DNA from: Bacteroidota bacterium
GTDB taxonomy: Bacteria; Bacteroidota; Bacteroidia; AKYH767-A; JAHEYN01
Direction of reading: 5' to 3'
DNA: 55,241 bases
NCBI GenBank assembly: GCA_023251555.1
Contig: JAHEYN010000020.1
Location: 1 to 55,241, forward strand
The notes beneath the pieces are model-generated. The model saw nothing but the letters and a program-made list of their open reading frames with translations. It had not been told where the DNA came from and ran no database searches. Within the stretch, counting starts at the first letter, position 1. Every line of letters starts with the position of its first letter. Of the stretch, positions 36,649 through 44,949 are shown in pieces. Made by a program: the position numbers and the translations under genes.

Positions 36649-38535
36649 TTAATTATGACAAAACATTTTTGCGATGGATCCTAATCCATTATCCACTTTT
36701 AAAAAATACATTCCTTCTGACAATTTCTCAATGTTGAGTTTTAATTTGTTTATTCCCGGCTTTGCTGTTGTCTGCTCTTGCATTACAACATTTCCAAGAA
36801 CATCTATTACAGAAATGTTTACCAGGGCACTTTCATTCGAATAAAATTCATAACTCAATTCTTTATCGGATGGAATAGGATAAATATTGACTGACGATTT
36901 ATTGATTTGCTTATTGTTGATTGAAATAGTTTTTGAATATGAGAAGTTACCATCATAGTCAATTTGTTTGAGACGATAATAATTTATTCCTGCCAATGGC
37001 TGTTCATCTACGAAAGAATAATTTTTTTGAGCCGTTGAGTTTCCCATACCTGCTACTTTTCCTGTTTCTTCCCATTCACTTTCACGCTCACCTTTTCTTT
37101 CTATTATGAAATAATCATTACTTATTTCGCTTGATGTAGTCCACTTCAATATTATATTTTCTTCCTTATCCCTTTCACCCGTAAAGGAAAGCAGTTTTAT
37201 GGGAAGTACCTGACAAAGAAGGGTAGCAGATCCTCCGGATCCAGACGATCCTCCTGAACTTGATGTTGGTGCTGGTGTAAATGCCAATACCCCTGAGTTT
37301 TCGGTACCTCCTGAACTAATTACCGGTGATGGGGGAGTAATTTGATTGCACCCTGCATTGCCATTAGCGTCAGTTTTAATTAAATAAAGATCAAAAGATC
37401 CGCCAAAACTATTCTTTGTATATCCGGCAATAATGTACCCGCCATCCGGAGTTTGTTGTACAGACCTTCCATAATCATCCCCTGTTCCGCCATAAGTCTG
37501 TGACCATTGAAATGTACCATCAGAAGCAGTTTTAATTAAATACACATCCCATAATCCTCCTCCCGGGCTAGTCGATATTTCACCGGCAATAATATATCCT
37601 CCATCATTGGTTTGTCGAATAGAACGCGCATACTCCCATCCTGTTCCCCCAAAGGTTTTTGTCCATTGCAAAGAGCCATTTGAAGATGCCTTGACTAAAT
37701 AAATATCATCGTATCCGCCTGCTCCTAAATTAGATGTAAAACCAGTAATAATATACCCCCCGTCATTGGTTTGCTGGGCGGAATATCCTACTTCATTATC
37801 TGGTCCTCCATAAGTTTTTGTCCATTGTACACTACCAGCGGAAGATGTCTTGACTAAATAAATATCAGCGCTATTACCGGTACCTGCTCCATATCCGTAA
37901 GCATCTGTTTCCCCAATAATAATATATCCTCCATCACTGGTTTGCTGACTATAAAACCCCTCATTCTGATATGATCCGCCAAAAGTTTTAGCCCAGCCCA
38001 GCCCTGCTCCAATGTTTCCGTCTGAAGAAGTTTTAATTAAATACATATCAGCAAATGTTCCGAAACTATATGTCATGCCGGCAATAACATATCCTCCATC
38101 GTTAGTTTTGCGAACAGATGCTACCCTTTCGGTACTGCTTCCGGAAAAAGATTTTGTCCACTGCGGAGATCCATCAGAAGCGGTCTTTACTAAATAAACA
38201 TTTGGATTAAATCCTGATAATTCCACTATGCCTGCAACAATATATCCGCCATCAGAGGTTTGCCTGGCAAAAGCAGTCCCTTCCCATTGTGTTCCCCCAT
38301 ACGTTTTTGTCCATTCAAGAGAACCAGTTGATGATATTTTGACAAGATAAAGATCTCTTAATCCCGCTCCGAAACTTTCTGTAGAACCCGAAATAATATA
38401 GCCCCCATCTGCGGTTTGGTCAACATCATAGCCTTGTTCGATACCTGCTCCGCCATAGGTTTGCTGAAAGGTTATTTGTGAATAAGATTGATTATAAATC
38501 ACAATTAAAAAAATTAAAAACAAAATGTTTTTCAT
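36649..38535 (-). CDS. T9SS cargo: QQT-DGGYII repeat propeller
   Basis: The protein has 628 residues from ATG 38535 (MKNILFLIFLIVIYNQSYSQ). The frame extends to 38577 through a dispersed repeat, which is why the inner ATG is chosen. Seven to eight repeats of about 53 residues follow, with GSLQWTKTFGG, SIRQTNDGGYIIAG and DVYLIKT as constant parts. After a Gly/Ser-rich spacer (SSGGSSGSGG) come the FnIII-like linker and a sorting domain (NIYPIPSDKELSYEFYS ... LSEGMYFLKV) that ends AKMFCHN instead of the usual KFIKQ. No Shine-Dalgarno site; the repeat hairpin lies ten bases upstream of the start. Confidence 0.87.
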   Translation of the reverse strand: MKNILFLIFLIVIYNQSYSQITFQQTYGGAGIEQGYDVDQTADGGYIISGSTESFGAGLRDLYLVKISSTGSLEWTKTYGGTQWEGTAFARQTSDGGYIVAGIVELSGFNPNVYLVKTASDGSPQWTKSFSGSSTERVASVRKTNDGGYVIAGMTYSFGTFADMYLIKTSSDGNIGAGLGWAKTFGGSYQNEGFYSQQTSDGGYIIIGETDAYGYGAGTGNSADIYLVKTSSAGSVQWTKTYGGPDNEVGYSAQQTNDGGYIITGFTSNLGAGGYDDIYLVKASSNGSLQWTKTFGGTGWEYARSIRQTNDGGYIIAGEISTSPGGGLWDVYLIKTASDGTFQWSQTYGGTGDDYGRSVQQTPDGGYIIAGYTKNSFGGSFDLYLIKTDANGNAGCNQITPPSPVISSGGTENSGVLAFTPAPTSSSGGSSGSGGSATLLCQVLPIKLLSFTGERDKEENIILKWTTSSEISNDYFIIERKGERESEWEETGKVAGMGNSTAQKNYSFVDEQPLAGINYYRLKQIDYDGNFSYSKTISINNKQINKSSVNIYPIPSDKELSYEFYSNESALVNISVIDVLGNVVMQEQTTAKPGINKLKLNIEKLSEGMYFLKVDNGLGSIAKMFCHN

Positions 38536-38545
38536 GTTTTTTTTT

Positions 38546-38614
38546 AATCCGCCTTCGCGTTCCGCTACGGCGGACAAGAGTGTCCGGGGGTTGCGCCGGG
38601 GTTAATACCAATTT
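38546..38614 (+). repeat. Dispersed double-hairpin repeat, copy B
   Basis: It carries the TCCGCC ... GGCGGA hairpin with a perfect inner match TTCGCGTTCCGCTACGGC, and a degenerate second hairpin (CCGGGGGTTGCGCCGGGG). It fills most of the gap between two cargo genes and would lie in the leader of the one at 36649-38535. Confidence 0.8.
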
Positions 38615-38641
38615 ATTAAAACTTTTGAGTTATAAGTTGTT

Positions 38642-40213
38642 TTATTGCTTTATAAATTTGTTTTGCGATTGTTGTATGCCATTATCCATTTTCAGAAAAT
38701 ACACTCCTTGTGATAAATTTTGAATATTAAGTTTTGATTTATTCATTCCTCTCTTTGCTTTTGTTTCTTCCTGCATCACAATATTCCCAAGAACATCAAT
38801 TACAGTAATATTTATTTCGGAATCCCCCTCCGTAAAAAATTCACAAATCAGTTCTCTATCAGAGGGAACAGGATAAATATTGACTGACGATTTATTGATT
38901 TGCTGATTGTTGATTGAAATGATTTTCGAATAACTAAAGTTGCCATCATAATCAACTTGTTTCAAACGATAATAATTTATTCCCCTGAGAGGATATTTAT
39001 CTGTGAAAGAATAATTTGAATTTATGTTTGTTGTTCCCGCACCTTTGACTTTGCCATATTCTTCAAATGTTTTTCCGTCTGAACCCCGCTCAAGAATATA
39101 ATAATCGTTATTGCTTTCAGTAGCTGTTTCCCATTTAAGAATTATATTATTTTTATCTCCAGGTTGGCCCGTAAAGGATAAGAATTCTACAGGTAAAACA
39201 GCCGAACACCATTCCCGGAAATCTGAATAATAAGCTGATATATTAAAATTCACCCCTGTGCCGATATATCCGCAAGTGCCGATGGAAAAACCAACAGCAG
39301 TTTCTCTTCCCGCCCCGCTGAAGTTGGTTTTTGCTGTCCACGCTCCGCTGGGGGGACTAACGGATGGGTCCCATTCCCAGAAATCGTTCTTTAACGCATT
39401 CGTATTGTCAAAGCCAGTTCCGATGTATCCTTTTGTGCCGATAGAAAAACCTATTGCGTCAACTCTTGGTGTTCCGCCAAAGCTGGCTCTTGATGCCCAA
39501 TTGCCTGTGGCCTGATCCCATTCCCAGAAATCCTGATGGAATGATCCGTCTGTTCCTAATCCGATGTATCCTTTTGTACCAATAGAAAAGCCCGTTGCGC
39601 CGTATCTTAGGCCTCCCGGATAATCTGTTTTTTGAGACCATTGGTTATAAGTAGCAGAGGCAATATCTCCATCCCACTCCCAAAAATCCTTCAGCGTTGT
39701 TCCCATACTGAGATTATTGTAACCTGTACCGATATAACCTTTTGTGCCGATGGAAAAACCAACAGCATAAGCTCTTATTGGTCCCGGCAGATTGGTTTTC
39801 TGTATCCACTGGTTATAAGTAGGGGAGGCAATATCTCCATCCCATTCCCACAAATCCTGATTGTAAAAAGGGGAATTACTCTGAAAGCCGGTTCCGATAT
39901 AACCTTTTGTACCGATGGAAAAACCAACGGCAAACCGTCTTGCTGTACCCGGGAAATTAGCTTTTTGAGCCCATGTATTAGTACCCTGATTCCATTCCCA
40001 GAAATCCTGATAATAATTCCCCAAATTATCGCACCCTGTACCAATATAACCTTTAGTGCTAATAGAAAAACCTGTTGCACCATATCTTAAACCTCCCCCA
40101 AAAGCAGTTTTTGTTGTCCATGTTTGTGCATAGCAATTTAAAGTCCCACTCTGAAACAAGTTCAAAACAAGATTTCCTGTTAACAATAAAGTTGTTATAA
40201 TAATTTTTTTCAT
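38642..40213 (-). CDS. T9SS cargo: Kelch-type propeller
   Basis: The protein has 523 residues. The signal peptide ends at about residue 29 (NCYAQ). Six to seven Kelch-like repeats of about 50 residues follow, with GFSIGTKGYIGTG, DFWEWD and W-QKTNLPG as constant parts; the DNA of the repeats is also similar, with no long identical runs. Residues about 345-445 are an FnIII-like linker (LPVEFLSFTGQPGDKNNI, YYRLKQVDYDGNFSYSK), and the end is a sorting domain (NIYPVPSDRELI ... LSQGVYFLKM, KFIKQ). Same strand as the neighbouring cargo genes. Confidence 0.88.
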   Translation of the reverse strand: MKKIIITTLLLTGNLVLNLFQSGTLNCYAQTWTTKTAFGGGLRYGATGFSISTKGYIGTGCDNLGNYYQDFWEWNQGTNTWAQKANFPGTARRFAVGFSIGTKGYIGTGFQSNSPFYNQDLWEWDGDIASPTYNQWIQKTNLPGPIRAYAVGFSIGTKGYIGTGYNNLSMGTTLKDFWEWDGDIASATYNQWSQKTDYPGGLRYGATGFSIGTKGYIGLGTDGSFHQDFWEWDQATGNWASRASFGGTPRVDAIGFSIGTKGYIGTGFDNTNALKNDFWEWDPSVSPPSGAWTAKTNFSGAGRETAVGFSIGTCGYIGTGVNFNISAYYSDFREWCSAVLPVEFLSFTGQPGDKNNIILKWETATESNNDYYILERGSDGKTFEEYGKVKGAGTTNINSNYSFTDKYPLRGINYYRLKQVDYDGNFSYSKIISINNQQINKSSVNIYPVPSDRELICEFFTEGDSEINITVIDVLGNIVMQEETKAKRGMNKSKLNIQNLSQGVYFLKMDNGIQQSQNKFIKQ

Positions 40214-40233
40214 ACTTTACTTACTCCTTTTTT

Positions 40234-42243
40234 TTACTGCTTCACAAATTTAATTTGTGATAATTCTGTTCCGTTTCCTATTCTTAAAAAGTACACCCCT
40301 TCTGATAATTTCTCAATGTTAAGTTTTAATTTGTTCACTCCTCGCTTGGCCTGCGTTTGTTCTTGCATTATAATGTTTCCAAGAACATCCATTACTGAAA
40401 CATTTATTAAAGAATTTTCATCTGAATAAAATTCGTAATTCAGTTCTTTATCGGATGGAACAGGATAGATAGTTAATGACTGATGGTTAATAGTTGATTT
40501 AATGGAAATAGTTTTTGAATATGAGAAGTTCCCGTCAAAGTCAATTTGTTTTAAACGGTAATAATTCATTCCTGCAACCGGATGCTGGTCAGAAAAAGAA
40601 TAGTTTTGTTTAGCAGTTGAATTACCTGCTCCTTTTACTTTTCCTGTTTCTTCCCATGCACTTTCCCGGATGCTGCGGTTACTCGATGCATCACCTTTTC
40701 TTTCTACTATGAAATAATCATTACTTATTTCGCTTGATGTTGTCCATTCCAATAGATTTTCATTTCCTTTCATGTATCCGCTAAAGTTGAGAATACCTAC
40801 AGGTAAAACTCCGCAGGCACTCATGTCATACTTCCCATAAAAAATATCATGCCCCCCTGCCGATACAAGATTATTTACCACACCAGGATCAGGGTTAAAA
40901 TCGGCTGTCAGGGAAAAATATCCTGTCGTATACACATTACTGCCTGTTGCATCCACGGCTATAGCATAACCTATGTCATTACCTGAAGCAGTGCTGCTTC
41001 CCATCCGTCCTGCACAAACATAATTGCCTGAAGCATCATATTTGGCTATGAAAACATCTGCCACTCCTGCAGAAACCAGATTAGGAGTACCTACCGCCAT
41101 ATCAAAATCAACTGTTCCTGTGAAATATCCTGTGATATATGTATTTCCGGAAGCATCAACAGCAATACCCTGTCCTACAGCAGTACCTCCTGTTGCTATT
41201 GATCCGGGGAAGGCGATTGCCCATATTAAGTTTCCATCAGTATCGTACCTGGCATCAAAGCAAATGTGGGCAGTACCATTAGTACCCAGCAAAGTTGTAC
41301 CGCCTGCGGAAGGGTCAAAGTCGGGCGAAATCATATCGTAATATCCTGTAATATATATAGTTCCGGAGGCAGGGTCAACTGTAAGAGCGTTAACTTGTTC
41401 AGGGCTTCCTCCTCCTATGCCTTTTGCCCACAGGTAATTTCCATTCGGATCGTATTTTGCAAAGTAAATATTATTTTGCAAAGCGGGAGAAGATGTAAGA
41501 GTGCTAACTGACCCGCTGCTCGGATCAAAGTCGGCTGAGTTATAAAAATTACCGGAAATATAAATATTCCCGGAAGCATCAAGTGCTATGCTGCAAGAGT
41601 TATCATTCCCTGCCCCCCCGACATTTTTTGCCCAGAGATAACCTCCATCGGAGTCATATTTTGCAAAGAATATATCACTGGTTGCTCCTCCGGTAGAAGA
41701 AAGATTGTTTGTAACCAAGATATCGGGGTTAAAGTCCACGGTATTCTGAAAAGTTCCTGTAACATATATATTCCCTGATACATCAAAGACGGTACTATAA
41801 CCATTATTCACCCCGCCGCTCCCGAAAGAGTTTGCCCAAAGAAACCCACCGTTAGAATTATATTTAGCCAAGAGAATCTCAGACCCTCCACCTGTTACAC
41901 AAGCATTGCCAGAACCGTCAACAGCGACACCGTAACCATAATAAGAGCCGGTAGTTCCAACCGTTTTAGCCCAAAGGTAACCTCCGGTGGGATCGTACTT
42001 GGCAAGAAACATATCATAGGTTCCACTTCCGCCAGCGGGTGTAATATTTACTGTATTACCACTCGGATCAAAATCGGCTGTGGAACGAAAGTATCCTGTA
42101 ATGTATACATTTCCGGAAGCATCATACGCGATGCTGTTGCCCTGGTCACTGCTTGTGCCTCCTATTTTATTTGCCCACTGGTAGACGGGCTGAGCGAATA
42201 ATTGCAAATTGCAAATTAAGATAAATGGAAGTAGTTTTTTCAT
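40234..42243 (-). CDS. T9SS cargo: SBBP-like propeller
   Basis: The protein has 669 residues. Signal peptide MKKLLPFILICNLQLFAQ. Repeats of the form GYLWAKNVGG, IALDASGNIYISGNF, DFDPSSG, IYFAKYD run to residue about 500, an SBBP-related propeller. The linker begins LPVGILNFSGYMKGNENLL. The sorting domain is TIYPVPSDKELNYEFYSDE to LSEGVYFLRIGNG and KFVKQ. Its first 69 bases are almost identical to those of the gene at 44950, and the C-terminal coding part resembles the cargo genes on both sides, signs of recent duplication or exchange. Confidence 0.88.
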   Translation of the reverse strand: MKKLLPFILICNLQLFAQPVYQWANKIGGTSSDQGNSIAYDASGNVYITGYFRSTADFDPSGNTVNITPAGGSGTYDMFLAKYDPTGGYLWAKTVGTTGSYYGYGVAVDGSGNACVTGGGSEILLAKYNSNGGFLWANSFGSGGVNNGYSTVFDVSGNIYVTGTFQNTVDFNPDILVTNNLSSTGGATSDIFFAKYDSDGGYLWAKNVGGAGNDNSCSIALDASGNIYISGNFYNSADFDPSSGSVSTLTSSPALQNNIYFAKYDPNGNYLWAKGIGGGSPEQVNALTVDPASGTIYITGYYDMISPDFDPSAGGTTLLGTNGTAHICFDARYDTDGNLIWAIAFPGSIATGGTAVGQGIAVDASGNTYITGYFTGTVDFDMAVGTPNLVSAGVADVFIAKYDASGNYVCAGRMGSSTASGNDIGYAIAVDATGSNVYTTGYFSLTADFNPDPGVVNNLVSAGGHDIFYGKYDMSACGVLPVGILNFSGYMKGNENLLEWTTSSEISNDYFIVERKGDASSNRSIRESAWEETGKVKGAGNSTAKQNYSFSDQHPVAGMNYYRLKQIDFDGNFSYSKTISIKSTINHQSLTIYPVPSDKELNYEFYSDENSLINVSVMDVLGNIIMQEQTQAKRGVNKLKLNIEKLSEGVYFLRIGNGTELSQIKFVKQ

Positions 42244-42258
42244 GGTTTATTTTAATCT

Positions 42259-42423
42259 TTACTGTTTAATAAATTTTGTTTGAGTATTATTCACTTTTAG
42301 AAAACATATTCCTTCTGATAAATTTTGAATATTTAGTTTTGATTTGTTTATTCCCTGCTTTGATTGTATTTGCTGCTCCATAACAATAAGCCCAAGCACA
42401 TCCATTACTGAAATATTTACTTC
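42259..42423 (-). pseudogene. Orphan T9SS sorting-domain fragment
   Basis: On the minus strand the frame reads EVNISVMDVLGLIVMEQQ, then KQGINKSKLNIQNLSEGICFLKV and TQTKFIKQ before a stop at 42259-42261. This is the last two-thirds of a type A sorting domain, closest to those at 38642 and 44950. Upstream the frame soon meets a stop (42439-42441) and has no signal peptide or body, so the rest of the gene is lost. The canonical GN after DVLG is changed to GL and YFL to CFL, as expected under relaxed selection. Confidence 0.8.
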
Positions 42424-42430
42424 ATGGGGG

Positions 42431-42598
42431 TTATTTAATCAAAGAGGTTACCAATACATTTTCATTGCCTTTAGCTTTCCGGCGGATTCTCTTTTTATTT
42501 TTTGCAGTGCGGTTGTGGGATTGTATTTTTTTTTCTGCTTCCCAATAATTGTCTCCGAATCTGTCGGAAAGCAATGGATGTACTTCAAATAAGAACAT
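42431..42598 (-). CDS. Possible small basic protein
   Basis: ATG 42598 opens a 55-residue frame (MFLFEVHPLLSDRFGDNYW ... NKKRIRRKAKGNENVL) that stops just before the orphan sorting-domain fragment. The C-terminal half is very basic. I do not recognise it. It lies between the fragment and dispersed repeat C, and could be a real small gene, a piece of the element that removed the front of the cargo gene, or chance. Confidence 0.3.
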   Translation of the reverse strand: MFLFEVHPLLSDRFGDNYWEAEKKIQSHNRTAKNKKRIRRKAKGNENVLVTSLIK

Positions 42599-42633
42599 GG
42601 TTGCCGGGTTTTAGTTATTTATAAATGCTGCTT

Positions 42634-42701
42634 AATCCGCCTTCGCGTTCCGCTACGGCGGACAAGAGGGTCCGGGAGTTGCCCCGGGTTAATACCAATT
42701 T
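42634..42701 (+). repeat. Dispersed double-hairpin repeat, copy C
   Basis: Same orientation as copy B and about 90 percent identical to it by eye, including AATCCGCCTTCGCGTTCCGC and the GTTAATACCAATTTAT end. It sits just downstream of the cargo gene at 42731. Confidence 0.8.
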
Positions 42702-42730
42702 ATTTATTTTCTCAATTATTAATAATAGAA

Positions 42731-44929
42731 TTACTTTATAATCAACTTTTGGTTATGAATTTCCTCCTGAGAACTTGCTTTGACCATATATACCCCGGGA
42801 GTTAATTTTTTGGAAAAGTCGGTGGCTATTAAAAATGTCCCGTCTATGAATGCAGGAACAATTTGTGAGTATGCTTGTCTTCCGGTCATATCAAGCACAA
42901 CGACAAGAATTTCTTCTCCATAAATTCCTGTTAAACTTATAGAAATACTGCTCCCGTCGGAAGGATTGGGAAACACTGAAAACTCTATACCGAAATCTGT
43001 TTTTACCTCCATAACATGAGAGAAAGAAAACTTCCCGTCATAATCAGTTTGTCTTAAACGATAATAAGAGTTTCCGCTCAAAGGATTTTCATCAATCGCA
43101 TCATAATTCAACACAGAGCTGCTATTGCCTGCTCCTTTAACAGTTATAACAGGTTCAAATTGCTGACCATCCCGGGATCTTTCTAATGTGAAGAACTCAT
43201 TATTCTTTTCGGAGGCAGTAGCCCAGCTTACAATAACATCATTATCAGTGAACTTTGCTTCACAATGCAAAAGATCCACAGAGAGAATTATATTTACTGA
43301 ACCTAAATAAAAATTATTAGCTAAATCTGTCAGCGTTAAATCCTTTCTATTTACCTGAGGGGTGGCAGGAGTACCACTGTTAGTGCCCGCATTGCCAACT
43401 ACACTGCCTGCTAAAGTCAACCTTAAATCATCCACATCAGAAATAGTCCCGAATCCTGTGCCTTCCATACGAAGATTATAAGTTCCTCCGGCCAAGCCAT
43501 CGGCTGTGGACAGCGTCCAGAAAGCATCATGTCTTGTAACTACAGTAGCAGCCCCGTCAGGAAAAGACACATTGCTTATCGCGGAAGCATCTGTATGCGA
43601 AATACTTGCCGTGCCACCTGCATATGGTGCTGATACAGGTGCACTGATATAAAACAGGCGGGAATTATTACTGGATGTTCCCATAGGGAATAATCCGGCT
43701 GCATTTCCATCAGCGATAGTATTTGTGTCAAACCATCTTTTGAAAGTTCCATTATACAAAAGTCCGTTTGTATAAGTCAGACTTCCTATGTTAGATACGG
43801 AGGTTCCCAAAGTAAGAGTACGGGCATTAAGATTAATATTCCCCGCACTCATTGTGATATTATTCCTGACAAGGATATCCGTTGTACTAAATGTAAGTTG
43901 CGGAGAAGCTGAAGCAGAATTCATAATAAAATTATAAAATGTAAAACTGCCGGCACCGGATAGTGTTGTTTTACCCTGAAATTCCGTACTTCCTCCTGTG
44001 GCATTCACTACGCCTGCATTTGTCCATGTTGCAGTATTTTGTACAATAATTCTTCCTCCGTTCTGGTCTATTCTGTCTCCCGCATAATTCATAGTTACAG
44101 GTCCGCTTACTGTAAAAGTACCGCCACTTATATCTATGTCGATATTACAGGTGTATGAGTGTGCTATACCCACGCATGTTACAATTCCACCTGTTACGAG
44201 CAGGTGAGGATAATCGTTAAGTCCATTGGTTGTGATTTCAAACAAAAGTTTCCCGGTTACAGTACAGGTTCCTCCTGAAATGTCGAAGGTAGCAGTGGCT
44301 GTGGTATTTGCTCCGTCTAATTGTAAGTCGCTACCGACCACCAAAGTACCCCCATCCATATCGAGTAAACTGTAGGAAGTGCCCTTATCTTTTATTAGTA
44401 AATTATCTGTAGTTATTATGCTTCCTGCTGTAAAATTCAATCTGGCACCTGTATTTATATTCAGATCATCTCCTGTTGTGATTGTGCCTCCTGTAACATT
44501 CATCACCGCATTGGCACTCAGTACCAAATCATATAATGTTCCGCCAATGGAAAAGACACCTCCACTCATATCAATCCTTGATCCCGCATCTTGTAATTGC
44601 ACGTCTCCGCTAGTTGTAATGTCTGCCTGAATAGTAAGAATACTTGTACCTCTTACTGTTATTCTGCTTGGAGAGAAAGATGAATTAACACTGATGGCAG
44701 GGTCAGCGGCAGCACCTGTGTAATTTATTCTTCTAATCACAATTGTATCTCCTGATGCCGGTAATCCTGATGACCAGTTAGCACCATTGTTCCAGTCGCT
44801 ACTTACATTCCCTGTCCAATTGTTTGTAGTTGAATAACCAATATTACAAAGCAATGTGCTGACAATTAATAATGACAAAAACAAGTTTTGTTTACTTCTT
44901 TTTATAGATGTGTACAGAAATTGGTTCAT
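42731..44929 (-). CDS. T9SS cargo: parallel beta-helix-like adhesin
   Basis: The protein has 732 residues. The signal segment is long (residues 1-33, NLFLSLLIVSTLLCNIGYS). NNWTGNVSSDWNNGANWSSG opens a region typical of autotransporter-like or G8-like beta-helix proteins, followed by short repeats (MDGGTLVVGSDLQLDGANT, ISGGTCTVTGKLLF) to residue about 400. A second beta domain, an FnIII-like linker (VDLLHCEAKFTDNDVIVSWATA) and a sorting domain (SVFPNPSDGSSISISL ... LTPGVYMVKA) follow. AGGAGG at 44939-44944 lies nine bases before the start. Probably a surface adhesin. Confidence 0.86.
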   Translation of the reverse strand: MNQFLYTSIKRSKQNLFLSLLIVSTLLCNIGYSTTNNWTGNVSSDWNNGANWSSGLPASGDTIVIRRINYTGAAADPAISVNSSFSPSRITVRGTSILTIQADITTSGDVQLQDAGSRIDMSGGVFSIGGTLYDLVLSANAVMNVTGGTITTGDDLNINTGARLNFTAGSIITTDNLLIKDKGTSYSLLDMDGGTLVVGSDLQLDGANTTATATFDISGGTCTVTGKLLFEITTNGLNDYPHLLVTGGIVTCVGIAHSYTCNIDIDISGGTFTVSGPVTMNYAGDRIDQNGGRIIVQNTATWTNAGVVNATGGSTEFQGKTTLSGAGSFTFYNFIMNSASASPQLTFSTTDILVRNNITMSAGNINLNARTLTLGTSVSNIGSLTYTNGLLYNGTFKRWFDTNTIADGNAAGLFPMGTSSNNSRLFYISAPVSAPYAGGTASISHTDASAISNVSFPDGAATVVTRHDAFWTLSTADGLAGGTYNLRMEGTGFGTISDVDDLRLTLAGSVVGNAGTNSGTPATPQVNRKDLTLTDLANNFYLGSVNIILSVDLLHCEAKFTDNDVIVSWATASEKNNEFFTLERSRDGQQFEPVITVKGAGNSSSVLNYDAIDENPLSGNSYYRLRQTDYDGKFSFSHVMEVKTDFGIEFSVFPNPSDGSSISISLTGIYGEEILVVVLDMTGRQAYSQIVPAFIDGTFLIATDFSKKLTPGVYMVKASSQEEIHNQKLIIK

Positions 44930-44949
44930 GCCTGGGGTCCTCCTGATTT

